A stretch of DNA of 64,000 nt from the NCBI GenBank assembly GCA_019459285.1, contig JAIBEL010000072.1:30357-94356 (forward strand), written 5' to 3'. The stretch is from Rhizobium sp. Lineage in GTDB: Bacteria > Pseudomonadota > Gammaproteobacteria > Burkholderiales > Thiobacillaceae. Below are positions 19,571-28,122 of the stretch, one piece after another. The position numbers and the translations under genes were made by a program. The stretch's first letter is position 1; every line of letters begins with the position of its first letter. Below the pieces are notes generated by a model. The model searched no databases, was not told the DNA's origin, and saw only the letters and a list, made by a program, of their open reading frames with translations.

Positions 19571-21367
19571 TCACTGGTTGAGCTGCAGCGCGGCCAGCCG
19601 CGCGTAGAGCCCGCCCTGCTTGCGCAGGTCTTCCGGCGTGCCGGTTTCCACGATGCGGCCGCCGTCCATCACCACGATGCGGTCTACCTTCTGCACCGTT
19701 GCGAGCCGGTGCGCGATGACCAGCGTCGTGCGACCCTGCATGGCGGCGCCGAGCCCTTGCTGCACCAGGACTTCCGATTCCGCGTCAAGGGCGCTGGTGG
19801 CCTCGTCGAGCAGCAGCAGCGTTGCGCCTTTCAGGATGGCGCGGGCGATCGCGATGCGCTGGCGCTGGCCGCCGGACAGGCGGGTGCCGCGTTCCCCGAG
19901 GAAGGTCTGGTAGCCCTCGGGCAGGCGTTCGATGAATTCGTCCACCAGGGCGGCCCGGGCCGCCTGGAGGACGTCGTCGTCGCTGGCCGTGGCGCGACCG
20001 TAACGGATGTTCTCCAGCGCATTGGCCGAAAAGATGACCGGATCCTGCGGCACGATGGCGATGCCCTGGCGCAGGTCGTGCAGGCTCAGCTGGCGGATGT
20101 CCTGCCCATTGAGCCGGATCGCCCCTTCGGACACCTCGTAGTAGCGCAGCAGCAGCTGGAACAGCGTGGTCTTGCCGGCGCCGGAGGGGCCGACCAACGC
20201 GACGCTTTCGCCCGGCGGGATGTTCAGGCAGATGTCGTGGAGCGCGTCGGTGTCCGGGCGGGCGGGGTAGCGGAACGTGACGTGATCGAAGCGGATCGCT
20301 GCCCGGGCGGGCTGCGTGGGCGTTTGCGGGCTGGGCATCTCGCGGATGGCCGATTCGGCGTGCAGCAGGTCGAGCAGCCGTTCCGTCGCCCCGGCTGCGC
20401 GCATCACGTCGCCCCACACTTCCGACAGGGTACCGACGCCGCCGGCCACCAGCGCCGCATAGAGGACGAAGGAGGCGAGCTGGCCGCCGGTCAGGATGCC
20501 GTCGTGCACCTGGCGGGCGCCGATCCAGAGCACGAAGATGATCGTCCCCATCACGGCGGTGATGATCAGCGCCGTGAGCGCGGCGCGCACGCGCGTGCGC
20601 CGGATCGCGGTGACGAAGCTGGCTTCGGTGCGCACGGTGAAGCGCCGGGCTTCCTGATGCTCCTGGGTGTAGGCCTGCACCGTCGGCATGGCGTTGAGGA
20701 TTTCGCCCGCCAGCGCCGAGGCGTCGGCGATCTTGTCCTGCGATTCCCGCGAGAGTTTCTTGACCTTGCGGCCGATGGCGAGGATGGGCAGCGTCAGCAG
20801 CGCCATCAGGCCGAGGTTGAGGGAAAACAGATAGAGGCTGGTGACGGCCAGCATGATCATGCCGCCGATGAACTGGAACAGGCTGCGCAGGCCCATCGAA
20901 ATCGAACTGCCGACCAAGGTCTGCACCAGCGTCGTGTCGCCGGTCAGCCGCGACAACACCTCGCCGGTCTGCAGGGTCTCGAAGAATTGCGGCGATTGCG
21001 CCAGCACGCGCGCATAGACGGCGCTACGCAGGTCCGCCGTCGCCCGCTCGCCGATCCAGGCCACGGTGTAGTAGCGCGCCGCCACGGCGAGCGCCCAGAT
21101 GCACGCCAGGCCGAACAGGACGATGAAATGCCCGTTCAGGCTCAAGGCGCCGAGCAGGCCGCCACTCGGCTGCGCCGGTTTGCCGAAACCAACGTCGATG
21201 AGGTCGCGAAACGCCAGCGGCACCAGCAGGATGGTGCCGGAACCCAGGCACAGCAGCACGAAGGCCAGCGCAAGCCGGGCCCGGTAGGGCCGCAGGAAGG
21301 GCCACAAGCCTGTCAGCGCAGACAGGGGACGGGGGCTGGCCGCGGAGATAGGGGAAACCTGGGTCAT
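19571..21367 (-). CDS. MsbA-like ABC transporter, fused permease and ATPase
   Basis: The 598-residue half-transporter has six membrane segments (about 25-310) with the coupling motif QFFETLQTGEVLSRLTGDTT, and an ATPase domain (about 345-595). That domain has Walker A GPSGAGKTT, Q-loop VPQDPVIF, signature LSGGQRQR, Walker B LLLLDEATSALD and the H-loop VIAHRLAT. It should work as a homodimeric exporter of a lipid, peptide or drug in the inner membrane; the substrate cannot be read from sequence. ATG 21367 is preferred to a TTG two codons upstream. The neighbouring patatin gene on the same strand is separated by 47 bases, so the two may be co-transcribed. Confidence 0.9.
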   Translation of the reverse strand: MTQVSPISAASPRPLSALTGLWPFLRPYRARLALAFVLLCLGSGTILLVPLAFRDLIDVGFGKPAQPSGGLLGALSLNGHFIVLFGLACIWALAVAARYYTVAWIGERATADLRSAVYARVLAQSPQFFETLQTGEVLSRLTGDTTLVQTLVGSSISMGLRSLFQFIGGMIMLAVTSLYLFSLNLGLMALLTLPILAIGRKVKKLSRESQDKIADASALAGEILNAMPTVQAYTQEHQEARRFTVRTEASFVTAIRRTRVRAALTALIITAVMGTIIFVLWIGARQVHDGILTGGQLASFVLYAALVAGGVGTLSEVWGDVMRAAGATERLLDLLHAESAIREMPSPQTPTQPARAAIRFDHVTFRYPARPDTDALHDICLNIPPGESVALVGPSGAGKTTLFQLLLRYYEVSEGAIRLNGQDIRQLSLHDLRQGIAIVPQDPVIFSANALENIRYGRATASDDDVLQAARAALVDEFIERLPEGYQTFLGERGTRLSGGQRQRIAIARAILKGATLLLLDEATSALDAESEVLVQQGLGAAMQGRTTLVIAHRLATVQKVDRIVVMDGGRIVETGTPEDLRKQGGLYARLAALQLNQ

Positions 21368-21414
21368 CCCCAATTATTGTCCAACTCGTTCCCCGGCGTG
21401 CGGGAAACCCGTCT

Positions 21415-22287
21415 TCAGCGCTGCTGGGCCCGGGCGAGCTTGGCCTTGAGTTCGGGCATGACGGCGGCGGCGGCCTTCTCGCCTTCCAGGATGGCGAGAT
21501 TGCGATCCGCGAAATCGGTGCTGCTCATGGTGGCCGTCTTCGGCCGGATGACGACGTCCGCGTCTTCCAGTTCGTGGCGGCTGATCGTATGGCCCATGAT
21601 GGCGAAGGTCTGCAGCAGCACGTCCAGCGTGCCGGGTAGCTTGTCACGGCGGTTGACGTTGGAAATGTCCACGGCGATGACGAAGTCCGCCCCCATGGCG
21701 CGCGCGGCCTGGGCCGGCACCGGCGAGGTGAGGCCGCCGTCCACGTAATCCCGGCCGTTGATCTCGACGGGCTGGAACAGGCCCGGCACGGCGCTGGAAG
21801 CGCGCACCGCCATGCCCGTGTTCCCCTGGCGGAAGAGCACCATCTCGCCGCTTTGCAGATCGGTGGCCACCACGCCCAGGAGTTTCGGCAGCCTCTGGAT
21901 GGGCAGGTTCTTCACCTGCCGGTTGATGAAGTCCTGCAACGCGTCGCCCTTCAACACGCCCCGGTTGGGCATGACCCAGTCCGTCACCATGTTCTCCTGG
22001 ATGTCCAGCGCCTGCTTCTGCAGTTCGAATCCGTTCATGCCCGAGGCATAGAGTGCGCCCACCACCGATCCTGCGCTGGTGCCCACCACCATGCTCGGCA
22101 CGATGCCTTGGGCCTCCAGCGCCTTGATCACGCCGATGTGGGCAAAGCCGCGCGCCGCGCCGCCGCCCAGGACCAGCGCAATCTTGAGCGGCGGTTTCGG
22201 CGTTGGGGCGGGGACTGTAGGCACCGGCGGCGGCGTGGCACAGGCGGTGAGCAGGGCAGTGAAGAGGAGCAGGGCGAGGCGGCGCAT
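21415..22287 (-). CDS. Patatin-like phospholipase, lipoprotein
   Basis: The 290-residue protein starts with a lipoprotein signal (LLLFTALLTAC, lipid-modified Cys about residue 16) and a Pro-rich linker. A patatin domain follows: oxyanion-hole GGGAARG, nucleophile elbow GTSAG with the catalytic Ser, and the DGG motif (YVDGGL) with the catalytic Asp. It belongs to the RssA/YchK-like bacterial group and would act on lipids at the periplasmic face of the envelope. Start 22287 is chosen because it places the signal peptide at the N terminus; the frame is open 40 codons further upstream without a plausible signal. Confidence 0.88.
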   Translation of the reverse strand: MRRLALLLFTALLTACATPPPVPTVPAPTPKPPLKIALVLGGGAARGFAHIGVIKALEAQGIVPSMVVGTSAGSVVGALYASGMNGFELQKQALDIQENMVTDWVMPNRGVLKGDALQDFINRQVKNLPIQRLPKLLGVVATDLQSGEMVLFRQGNTGMAVRASSAVPGLFQPVEINGRDYVDGGLTSPVPAQAARAMGADFVIAVDISNVNRRDKLPGTLDVLLQTFAIMGHTISRHELEDADVVIRPKTATMSSTDFADRNLAILEGEKAAAAVMPELKAKLARAQQR

Positions 22288-22511
22288 GGATGAAACCGGA
22301 CTTTCAGGATGCCGGATTATGGAGGATGGCGGTCGAACCGGGTAGATGGTCACTGTCCCGCGTGGCCCATTGTGGATGAATGTGTGCGCCTCGTTCAGAT
22401 TTGGCACCGTTGGCCGGCCCCCGGCGTTCAGTCCAGACCGCCTGAATCAACCCTAAAGGGATTCGACCACGCCTGGTTGGGTCAGCGTCGAGCCCAGACA
22501 TTCAACGAAAA

Positions 22512-22530
22512 CCCCGCCACTCGGGCGGGG
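22512..22530 (-). terminator. Intrinsic terminator of the peroxiredoxin gene
   Basis: CCCCGCC (22512-22518) and GGCGGGG (22524-22530) form a perfect 7-bp GC stem with a 5-base loop. On the minus strand it is followed by TTTTCG, 42-60 bases past the peroxiredoxin stop codon. Confidence 0.75.
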
Positions 22531-22571
22531 TCTCGGGTTGGTACAGGACCGATGAATGATCCGTGGCCAGC

Positions 22572-23288
22572 CTATTCCATCGAAGGGTTCCAGACTTTCC
22601 ATACGTTCCCGACCAGATCGGGTCCCGGCTTCAAAGTCTCTTTGCCGGGTTCCCAGCCTGCGGGGGTGGCTTCCTTGCCGCCAGAGGCACGCACGAGCTG
22701 GTAGGCCTGGAACTGGCGTATCGTTTCGGCGAGCTTGCGCCCGACTGGCGCAGTGAGCACCTCCATGGCCTGGATCACGCCGTCCGGATCGATGATGAAG
22801 CGACCGCGCATCTCGATCCCCTGGGTTTCGTCCCAGACGCCGTACGCCCGCCCGACATTGCCTGCCTGGTCGGAAATCATGTGGTATGGCACGCCGCCCT
22901 CCACCATCTTGCTCAATTCATTGTCGTTCCACATCTTGTGGACAAAATGGCTGTCCACGCTGACCGACAGCACTTCCACGCCCAACTTCTGCAACGCACC
23001 ATAATGTGCCGCGACCGCGGACACTTCTGTTGCTCAAACGAACGTGAAGTCGCCGGGGTAGAAGCAGAGCATCACCCACTTGCCAAGATAGTCTGACAAC
23101 TTGACGTTGGTGAATCCACCTTGGTAATAGGCTGGCGCGGAGAAATCAGGGGCTTTCTGCCCGACACGTGCTGTCATTTTGCTTGCCTCGTGTGTTGTGG
23201 TGGGTCCGGATTGAGGGGGGGCGTCCTGCGGAGGCGCGTCGATGACCGAGCCCGACACCCGCGCGCATCCCTGGGGTTGTTCTTCCAT
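22572..23288 (-). CDS. Peroxiredoxin with in-frame TGA at the peroxidatic Cys (selenoprotein)
   Basis: One continuous minus-strand frame encodes a 238-residue AhpC/Prx1-type peroxiredoxin, interrupted only by TGA at 23034-23036. That codon falls exactly where relatives have the peroxidatic Cys: PGDFTFV-U-ATEVSAV. Residues on both sides are fully conserved ([14 protein letters not shown], conserved Thr82, VDSHF, PDGVI, APVGR), which argues against decay. A SECIS-like hairpin follows the TGA. Sec would be residue 85, giving a faster peroxide-reducing enzyme. The usual C-terminal resolving Cys (VCPAGW in relatives) is Thr208, and the only cysteines are 8 and 74. The start at 23288 has AAGGAAG five bases upstream; ATG 23177 is an alternative. 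Translation needs SelA/SelB/SelC, not found in this window. Confidence 0.82.
22991..23036 (-). promoter_or_regulatory. Candidate bacterial SECIS element
   Basis: Nine bases after the TGA, the mRNA can form GUG-U-CCGC / GGUC / GCGGCAC: seven base pairs, one bulged U in the 5' arm and an apical GGUC loop. This resembles the fdhF-type SECIS, which has a bulged U and a GGUC-containing loop about 11 bases past UGA. An outer helix GCAAC/GUUGC encloses it. The fold was done by eye. Confidence 0.65.
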
Positions 23289-23535
23289 GCTGCTTCCTTT
23301 CGTCTGGGCGGGAATATGCCTCTTTGATCTATAGGCTTCGTGCGGACTCGCGTCAAGCTCGTTTCCGAGAGAGGCGAGGCCAGACTCGCATCAGACTCGC
23401 CAGAACAACATCAAATCGCTCGCCTGTCGATGGAGGCGGGTGGCCACGAAGAACTGCGGACCGCCGCCGGACATTGCAGTACCATGGCATCGCGATATTG
23501 CATCATTATCAAGCCGGCTACCGAGAGGGTAAGGA

Positions 23536-23883
23536 ATGCTGCTGTGGATCATCGGCTTCAGCCTTCTGGGCAGCGTCGGCGCGGTCGCCAGCGCGGCGCT
23601 GATGCTGCTTTTTCCCGATGGCATCCGCAGAACGCTCGTTCCCTGTCTCGTCAGCTATGCAACCGGCACGCTGCTGGGCGCTGCATTTCTGGGCATGATT
23701 CCGGCTGGCCTGGAGCAAGCGCCGGCGGCCCCGGTCATGGCAATGGTGCTGGCCGGCATGGTGCTGTTTTTCGTACTGGAAAAATGGGTGCTCTGGCGGC
23801 ACTGCCACGACAGCGAATGCGAGGTGCACGGATGTGCTGGTCCGCTGATCCTGAGCCTGCCGATTCGAAATTCACGCGCGTAA
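23536..23883 (+). pseudogene. Truncated ZIP-family metal transporter
   Basis: The 115-residue frame matches the N-terminal third of bacterial ZIP transporters: three membrane segments (about 1-24, 33-56, 66-85) and a His/Cys-rich loop (WRHCHDSECEVHGCAGP). Where family members continue into the metal-binding helix 4 (HNFVDG), this frame reads SLPIRNSRA and stops. No remainder was found in other frames before the next gene begins 33 bases later. It lacks the metal path and is probably a deletion remnant, though a short membrane protein could still be made. Confidence 0.6.
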
Positions 23884-23916
23884 CGTGGTGCTATTTGATT
23901 GGATCGGAGAGAAAGC

Positions 23917-24924
23917 ATGAATCAGGTTACCGCAGAGAAGGGCGGCGGGAGTTTCCGGGGCATCAAGCTGCTGCTGTGCGAAAACCCCTTGCCTCCGCTT
24001 GACGAAGCCATAGCAGCGGCGCAGGCCGAGGTGCCGCACGGCAACTACTACACCGAACCCTATTCGGCACCACTGAGACAACTCCTCAGCGAGCAGCTCG
24101 GCGTTCCCGAACGGCTCATTCACATCAACGCCGGATCCGAGCTCATCCTGCGCCAGCTGTTCGTCCGCTTCGGCCAGCAGGTCCATCTGCTGACGCCGAC
24201 CTATGTGCTGTTTCCCGAAATCGCCCAACGCTACACCGAAACGCGGCTGCCTGCGGACAAGGATTTTGCCTTCGACCTGGGCGAGCTGGCGATTCCGGAG
24301 GGCACCACGCTCGTGGTGATCGTCAATCCCAACAACCCCAACGGCGGCATTTTCGACATGGCGCCGCTGCCGGATCTGCTGCGCCGCCATCCGCAGATAC
24401 GCTTCCTGGTCGACGAGGCGTTCATCGGCCTGGCCGGGCAGTCGGTTGTCCATCTGGTGCCCCAGTATCCCAACCTGCTGGTGACCCGCACCCTGTCCAA
24501 GGCCCACAGCCTGGCGGGTTTCCGCATCGGCTACGGCATCTTTCCGGAAGCCGTCGCCGACGACCTGAATGCTCACAACGACGCCTATCCGCTCGCCCGT
24601 CCCAGCCAGGCGGCGGCCATCGCGACACTGCAGCACGAAGACCGGATTCATGCTCGCTCCACGCAGCTGCATGCCTGGACCGAGGCGCTTGCGGCCGAGC
24701 TGCGTGCGCTGGGCGTGAAGACGTATCCGACCCATACTTATTTCTTTCTCGCCGATCTTGCACCCCACGACGCGACGGAGATTGCCGAGCAGCTGCGCCG
24801 CCGGGACATCCTGGTCAAGCCCCTGAACGATCCGGCGCTCGCCCCGGGTTTCATGCGCATCACCACGGCGCTGCCCGATGACAATCGGCGCTTTGTCGAC
24901 GCGCTGCGCGTATTGCTGACGTAA
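23917..24924 (+). CDS. HisC-like class I/II aminotransferase
   Basis: This 335-residue protein has a fold-type I aminotransferase layout close to histidinol-phosphate aminotransferase: YTEPYSAPLRQLLSEQLG, the VNPNNPNGG segment, FLVDEAF, the PLP-binding Lys195 in TLSKAHSLAGFRIGYG and a C-terminal substrate Arg in FMRITTAL. It uses pyridoxal phosphate; the exact amino acid substrate is uncertain because it stands outside a his operon. ATG 23917 is chosen for the GGAGAG site six bases upstream. The UspA gene follows after 14 bases, so the two are probably co-transcribed. Confidence 0.85.
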   Translation: MNQVTAEKGGGSFRGIKLLLCENPLPPLDEAIAAAQAEVPHGNYYTEPYSAPLRQLLSEQLGVPERLIHINAGSELILRQLFVRFGQQVHLLTPTYVLFPEIAQRYTETRLPADKDFAFDLGELAIPEGTTLVVIVNPNNPNGGIFDMAPLPDLLRRHPQIRFLVDEAFIGLAGQSVVHLVPQYPNLLVTRTLSKAHSLAGFRIGYGIFPEAVADDLNAHNDAYPLARPSQAAAIATLQHEDRIHARSTQLHAWTEALAAELRALGVKTYPTHTYFFLADLAPHDATEIAEQLRRRDILVKPLNDPALAPGFMRITTALPDDNRRFVDALRVLLT

Positions 24925-24938
24925 CACGGAGATAAACC

Positions 24939-25406
24939 ATGTACTCGAAAATTCTGGTGGCGGTGGACGAGAGCGATACGTCTCTACATGCACTGAAGCA
25001 CGCGATCGAACTGGCCAGAACGCTGTCGGCCTCATTGCGCATGATTCATGTCCTGGACATGAGCTGGTTGCCAATCGGACCGGAGATGGCGATCGACACC
25101 GCGGCGTTGAGTGCGGCCCGACGCAGCGTGGGTGAAAACGTCATCGCAGCAGCCCGTGAGACTGCCCAGCAGGTAGGGTTCGAGGCAGAAGCCGGGTTGA
25201 CGGAAACCGAAACACCGATCCAGCAGATTGCCGAAGTGATTGCCAGGGAGGCTTCCCGCTGGGGCGCCGACCTGGTGGTGATGGGAACCCATGGCCGCCG
25301 TGGCTTTCAGCATCTGATGCTCGGCAGCGTGGCTGAACGAATGGTCAGGCTGTCATCAGGCCCGGTCCTGCTGATTCCTTCGCCCGGAAGGTCGTCGCCA
25401 GCCTGA
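24939..25406 (+). CDS. Universal stress protein UspA family
   Basis: The 155-residue protein has the single-domain Usp fold: KILVAVDESDTSLHAL at the N terminus and the ATP-binding G-2X-G-9X-GS pattern in GTHGRRGFQHLMLGSV, so it belongs to the nucleotide-binding subgroup. It is cytoplasmic and usually supports survival under stress. It follows the aminotransferase with only 14 bases between and a hairpin just after its stop. Confidence 0.92.
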   Translation: MYSKILVAVDESDTSLHALKHAIELARTLSASLRMIHVLDMSWLPIGPEMAIDTAALSAARRSVGENVIAAARETAQQVGFEAEAGLTETETPIQQIAEVIAREASRWGADLVVMGTHGRRGFQHLMLGSVAERMVRLSSGPVLLIPSPGRSSPA

Positions 25407-25410
25407 TGAA

Positions 25411-25436
25411 GCATCGGCCTGGCCCACTGCCGGTGC
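25411..25436 (+). terminator. Hairpin after the UspA gene
   Basis: GCATCGGC (25411-25418) pairs with GCCGGTGC (25429-25436) over eight positions including one G-U wobble, five bases after the UspA stop. The following sequence has few T residues, so termination efficiency is doubtful. Confidence 0.4.
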
Positions 25437-25578
25437 TCTGCCTTTCAGACCGTCCGTTCGACCGGATGGGGGGTGATCGATTCAATCCCTTGTGCGGACG
25501 GTTGAAACTGCAGTCGATAGCGGACATTCGTTTCCAACATCCTGCCGTTTGATCAATCGGTCAACGCAAGCAGCTTTT

Positions 25579-26148
25579 CTACGGAGTCCCTCTCGTCTTC
25601 CTGTAATACCCCACCAATTCGCTCTGCGCCAAGATGTGCCCCTGCATCGCCTTTTCCAGCGTGGCCTTGGTCGCCGACCAGAAAACCGGCAGTCGGGTGT
25701 CGAGTGCGTATAGCTTGAAGACATAGCGATGGCGGCCGATGGGCGGGCAGGGGCCGCCGTATCCTGTGCGCTGCCAGTCGTTGAGGCCTTCGCGCGTGCT
25801 GGCCGGCAGCCGCGTCGTGGTCATGCCGGCGGCGAGTCCGGGGGTGCTGGGCGGGAGGTTGTAGAGCACCCAGTGCACCCAGGTCGTTTTCGGCGCAGCC
25901 GGGTGGGGGGCATCGGGGTCGTCGACGATCAGCGCCAGGCTTCGGGTCTCGGCCGGTACGCCGGTCCACGCCAGCGGGGGCGACAGGTCGCTGCCCTCGC
26001 AGGTATGCAGGCTGGGAATATCGGTGTTCTGGGCGAATGCGCTTGAAGTCAGTTCCATAGTCGTGTGCCTTTCCGTGGCATATGCGATCCCGCCTGCCAG
26101 AGCGAGGGCGATAACCGCACCCATCGAGTTGCGTGCCAAATTCGGCAT
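25579..26148 (-). CDS. YbhB/YbcL-type PEBP (Raf kinase inhibitor-like) protein, exported
   Basis: The 189-residue protein starts with a signal peptide (MGAVIALALAGGIAYA) followed by a bacterial PEBP domain. Hallmarks are SPPLAWTGVP, SLALIVDDPDAP, WVHWVLYNLPP, the GYGGPCPP loop and HRYVFKLYALD, which form the conserved anion-binding pocket. The biochemical role of bacterial PEBP proteins is not settled. It converges on the aminotransferase/UspA pair and is 82 bases downstream of the YceH gene on the same strand. Confidence 0.88.
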   Translation of the reverse strand: MPNLARNSMGAVIALALAGGIAYATERHTTMELTSSAFAQNTDIPSLHTCEGSDLSPPLAWTGVPAETRSLALIVDDPDAPHPAAPKTTWVHWVLYNLPPSTPGLAAGMTTTRLPASTREGLNDWQRTGYGGPCPPIGRHRYVFKLYALDTRLPVFWSATKATLEKAMQGHILAQSELVGYYRKTRGTP

Positions 26149-26230
26149 GCGTCATCCATTCGTTCAGTTTGAATGAAATATAGACAGTCAGGCCGGCCGT
26201 GTGCGTGGGATCGCGCAACGCGCCATCCAT

Positions 26231-26938
26231 TCAGGGCTGCACGCCGCGTTCCTCGCACAGTCTACCCACCAATCCCTTCAGGGCGTCGATCTCGGTTTCC
26301 AGTCGCGCTACATGCGCCTTGAGCGCGGCGATTTCGCCCAGGCCGACGGTGTCGCCGGGGTCGAATGCGGCGGTAGGCGCTGCCGGGATTGCCTCGATAT
26401 CCGGGGTGCCGCTGAGCAGATGCGCCCAGCGGTTTTCGCGTGAGCCGGGCTGGCGCGGCAATTCGGTCACCAGAGCACCCTCGGGCCGTTCGGACAGTTC
26501 CTGCAGAAAGGCTTCCACCGCCGAGATGTCGGCGAAGCGATGCAGGCGTTCGCTGTTGATGCGCAACTCGCCCGCGGTTTGCGGGCCGCGCAGCATCAGC
26601 ACGGTGAGCAGGGCGACGGACTGGGCGGGCAGGCGCAGGACTTTTTCCGTGTTGTGGGCGTAGCGCGTCACGCGGCCGCCGCTGGATTCGATGACCAGGG
26701 CCGGCCCCTTGAGCGTGTCGATGGCGGCCTGTACCTCGGCCTCGCTGGCTTCAATGATGGGATGACGGCTGGTCTTCTGGTTGCAGCCGGCCACCAGGGC
26801 GTTGAGCGACAGCGGATAGGTGTCGGGTACGGTGTGCTGCTTTTCGTAAAGCACGCCGAGGACGCGGGTTTCGAGCAGGGACAGGACGGGCAGGCGCGGG
26901 AGGGTCATGACGGAGCCGGAAGTATCGAGAGCAGTCAT
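26231..26938 (-). CDS. YceH-family (DUF480) protein
   Basis: This 235-residue protein matches YceH: RVLGVLYEKQHTVPDTYPLSLNAL, the GCNQKTSRHP motif, and the second winged-helix half with LLTVLMLRGPQTAGELR. A short C-terminal helix, likely a coiled coil (IAALKAHVARLETEIDALKGL), ends it. The family has two winged-helix domains and no firmly known function. It is divergent from the gene at 27070. Confidence 0.9.
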   Translation of the reverse strand: MTALDTSGSVMTLPRLPVLSLLETRVLGVLYEKQHTVPDTYPLSLNALVAGCNQKTSRHPIIEASEAEVQAAIDTLKGPALVIESSGGRVTRYAHNTEKVLRLPAQSVALLTVLMLRGPQTAGELRINSERLHRFADISAVEAFLQELSERPEGALVTELPRQPGSRENRWAHLLSGTPDIEAIPAAPTAAFDPGDTVGLGEIAALKAHVARLETEIDALKGLVGRLCEERGVQP

Positions 26939-27069
26939 TATGCATCGAGGCGGCGGACGGCTTGCCGGATAGGAACGCTGGCGGATGATCGGCGGGAACC
27001 GTGCGCAGGCAGCCTATTTTCTCACGTGTCTATACTGGGTGTACCCCTACAAGAACTGAAGGAATAGCA

Positions 27070-27561
27070 ATGAACGTACTCGGCGCAGTCATTCTGGTGG
27101 CCTTGTTTCTGCTGGCGGGCTTTACCCTGGCCAACTGGTCGGTACTGACCGCCCCCACCCTGTTGTCGTTCGTGGCCTTCCATGTCGAGGGGCCGCTCGG
27201 GGTGATCCTGCTGGGCGTGACGCTGGTGCTGGTGGCGCTGTTTGTCCTCTATGCCTTGATGTTACGCACGAACATGTTGATGGAGTCACGTCGTCACAAT
27301 CAGGAATTGCAGGCACAGCGCAAACTTGCGGAAAGCGCCGAAGCTTCGCGCCTGAACGAGTTGCGCACTCAGGTCACGCATGAATTCGCGCAGTTGCGCG
27401 ATGCGATCGGGCAGGCCGATGTCCATATGGACAAGATGGAGCAGTCGATGCGGCAATCCATGAACGAAGCTGCCAATGGCCTGGCCGCGCTGGTCGGCGA
27501 GATGGACGACAAGATCGACCGCGCGCTTGCGCGGAATACCACCGAATCGAAAGGACTCTGA
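27070..27561 (+). CDS. LapA-like inner-membrane protein with coiled-coil tail
   Basis: This 163-residue protein has two membrane segments (about 4-28 and 43-67, separated by a short loop) and then a charged helical tail rich in Glu, Gln and Met (about 75-155). The layout is that of LapA_dom (DUF1049) proteins. GAAGGAATAGCA before ATG 27070 supports this start; the frame is open further upstream without a signal. The next gene begins two bases after the stop, and a broken copy of the tail lies just beyond it. Confidence 0.75.
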   Translation: MNVLGAVILVALFLLAGFTLANWSVLTAPTLLSFVAFHVEGPLGVILLGVTLVLVALFVLYALMLRTNMLMESRRHNQELQAQRKLAESAEASRLNELRTQVTHEFAQLRDAIGQADVHMDKMEQSMRQSMNEAANGLAALVGEMDDKIDRALARNTTESKGL

Positions 27562-27562
27562 C

Positions 27563-27853
27563 ATGAGTACCCGCGACGAATATGTGCGCAAGATGCATGC
27601 CCTGCTGGACAAGGGCAACGCCGAGATCGATGCGCTGGCAGCCAGGATGGAGCATGCCGAGGCGGGCGCGCGCGACGCGTATCAGAGGCAGATCGCCACG
27701 CTGCGCACCCGCCAGGACGAGGCACGCGCCCGGCTGGAGTCCTTGCGCAATGCGAGCGAGGGCGCCTGGCAGGATATGAAGGCCGGCGTCGAGTTGGCAT
27801 GGGACGCCATCGGCGAGGCGATCGAATCCGCCCGGTCCCGCCTCGGGAAATAA
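27563..27853 (+). CDS. Small coiled-coil stress-type protein
   Basis: The 96-residue protein is almost wholly helical and charged (DEYVRKMHALLDKGNAEID, then heptads ending LAWDAIGEAIESARSRLGK). It resembles the small sll1863-type coiled-coil proteins found beside membrane stress genes. It overlaps no gene but starts one base after the upstream stop, so both are translated from one message. No catalytic motif is visible. Confidence 0.7.
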   Translation: MSTRDEYVRKMHALLDKGNAEIDALAARMEHAEAGARDAYQRQIATLRTRQDEARARLESLRNASEGAWQDMKAGVELAWDAIGEAIESARSRLGK

Positions 27854-27858
27854 TTCGC

Positions 27859-27960
27859 ATGGATAAGATGGAAAGTCGATGTAGCTCTCCCTCAAGGAAG
27901 CTGCCGACAGCCTGGCTACCCTGATCGGGGGGCTGGACGCGGGTCGGGCTCGTCCGGAAT
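27859..27960 (+). pseudogene. Degenerate copy of the LapA-like protein tail
   Basis: ATGGATAAGATGGAAAG followed by GAAGCTGCCGACAGCCTGGC and a CTGATCGGGGG-type end mirrors the coding sequence around 27427-27510 (MDKMEQSM...EAANGLAALVG). A small deletion and an early stop break the frame. It is a partial tandem duplication in decay, or the remnant of a paralogue. Confidence 0.55.
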
Positions 27961-28122
27961 CTTCTGGCGGCTGGGGTGATTTTCTTTGCGATCGATTCGC
28001 GTGTGCGATGCGGTCATTTCATCGAGCATCGGTTTGCCATGGCGGGAGCCGCCCGCCAGTGCCTTGCCGTGTCCTGGTGGCGGCCTGAAAAGACGGTCGG
28101 GGTCGGGCGATGAGGTTCGCCT

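Noticed and set aside
19547..21748. Long plus-strand open frame (733 codons) opposite the ABC transporter
   Set aside because: It is Arg/Gln/Gly-rich, has no domain, and mirrors a well-supported transporter gene; typical shadow frame in GC-rich DNA.
23034..23036. TGA in the peroxiredoxin read as a plain nonsense mutation
   Set aside because: It falls exactly on the peroxidatic Cys codon with conserved flanks and a SECIS-like hairpin, which is more than chance would give. Not fully excluded.
25511..25526. CAGTCGATAGCGGACA as another palindrome site
   Set aside because: Only one half matches and it lies between converging genes, not in a promoter region.
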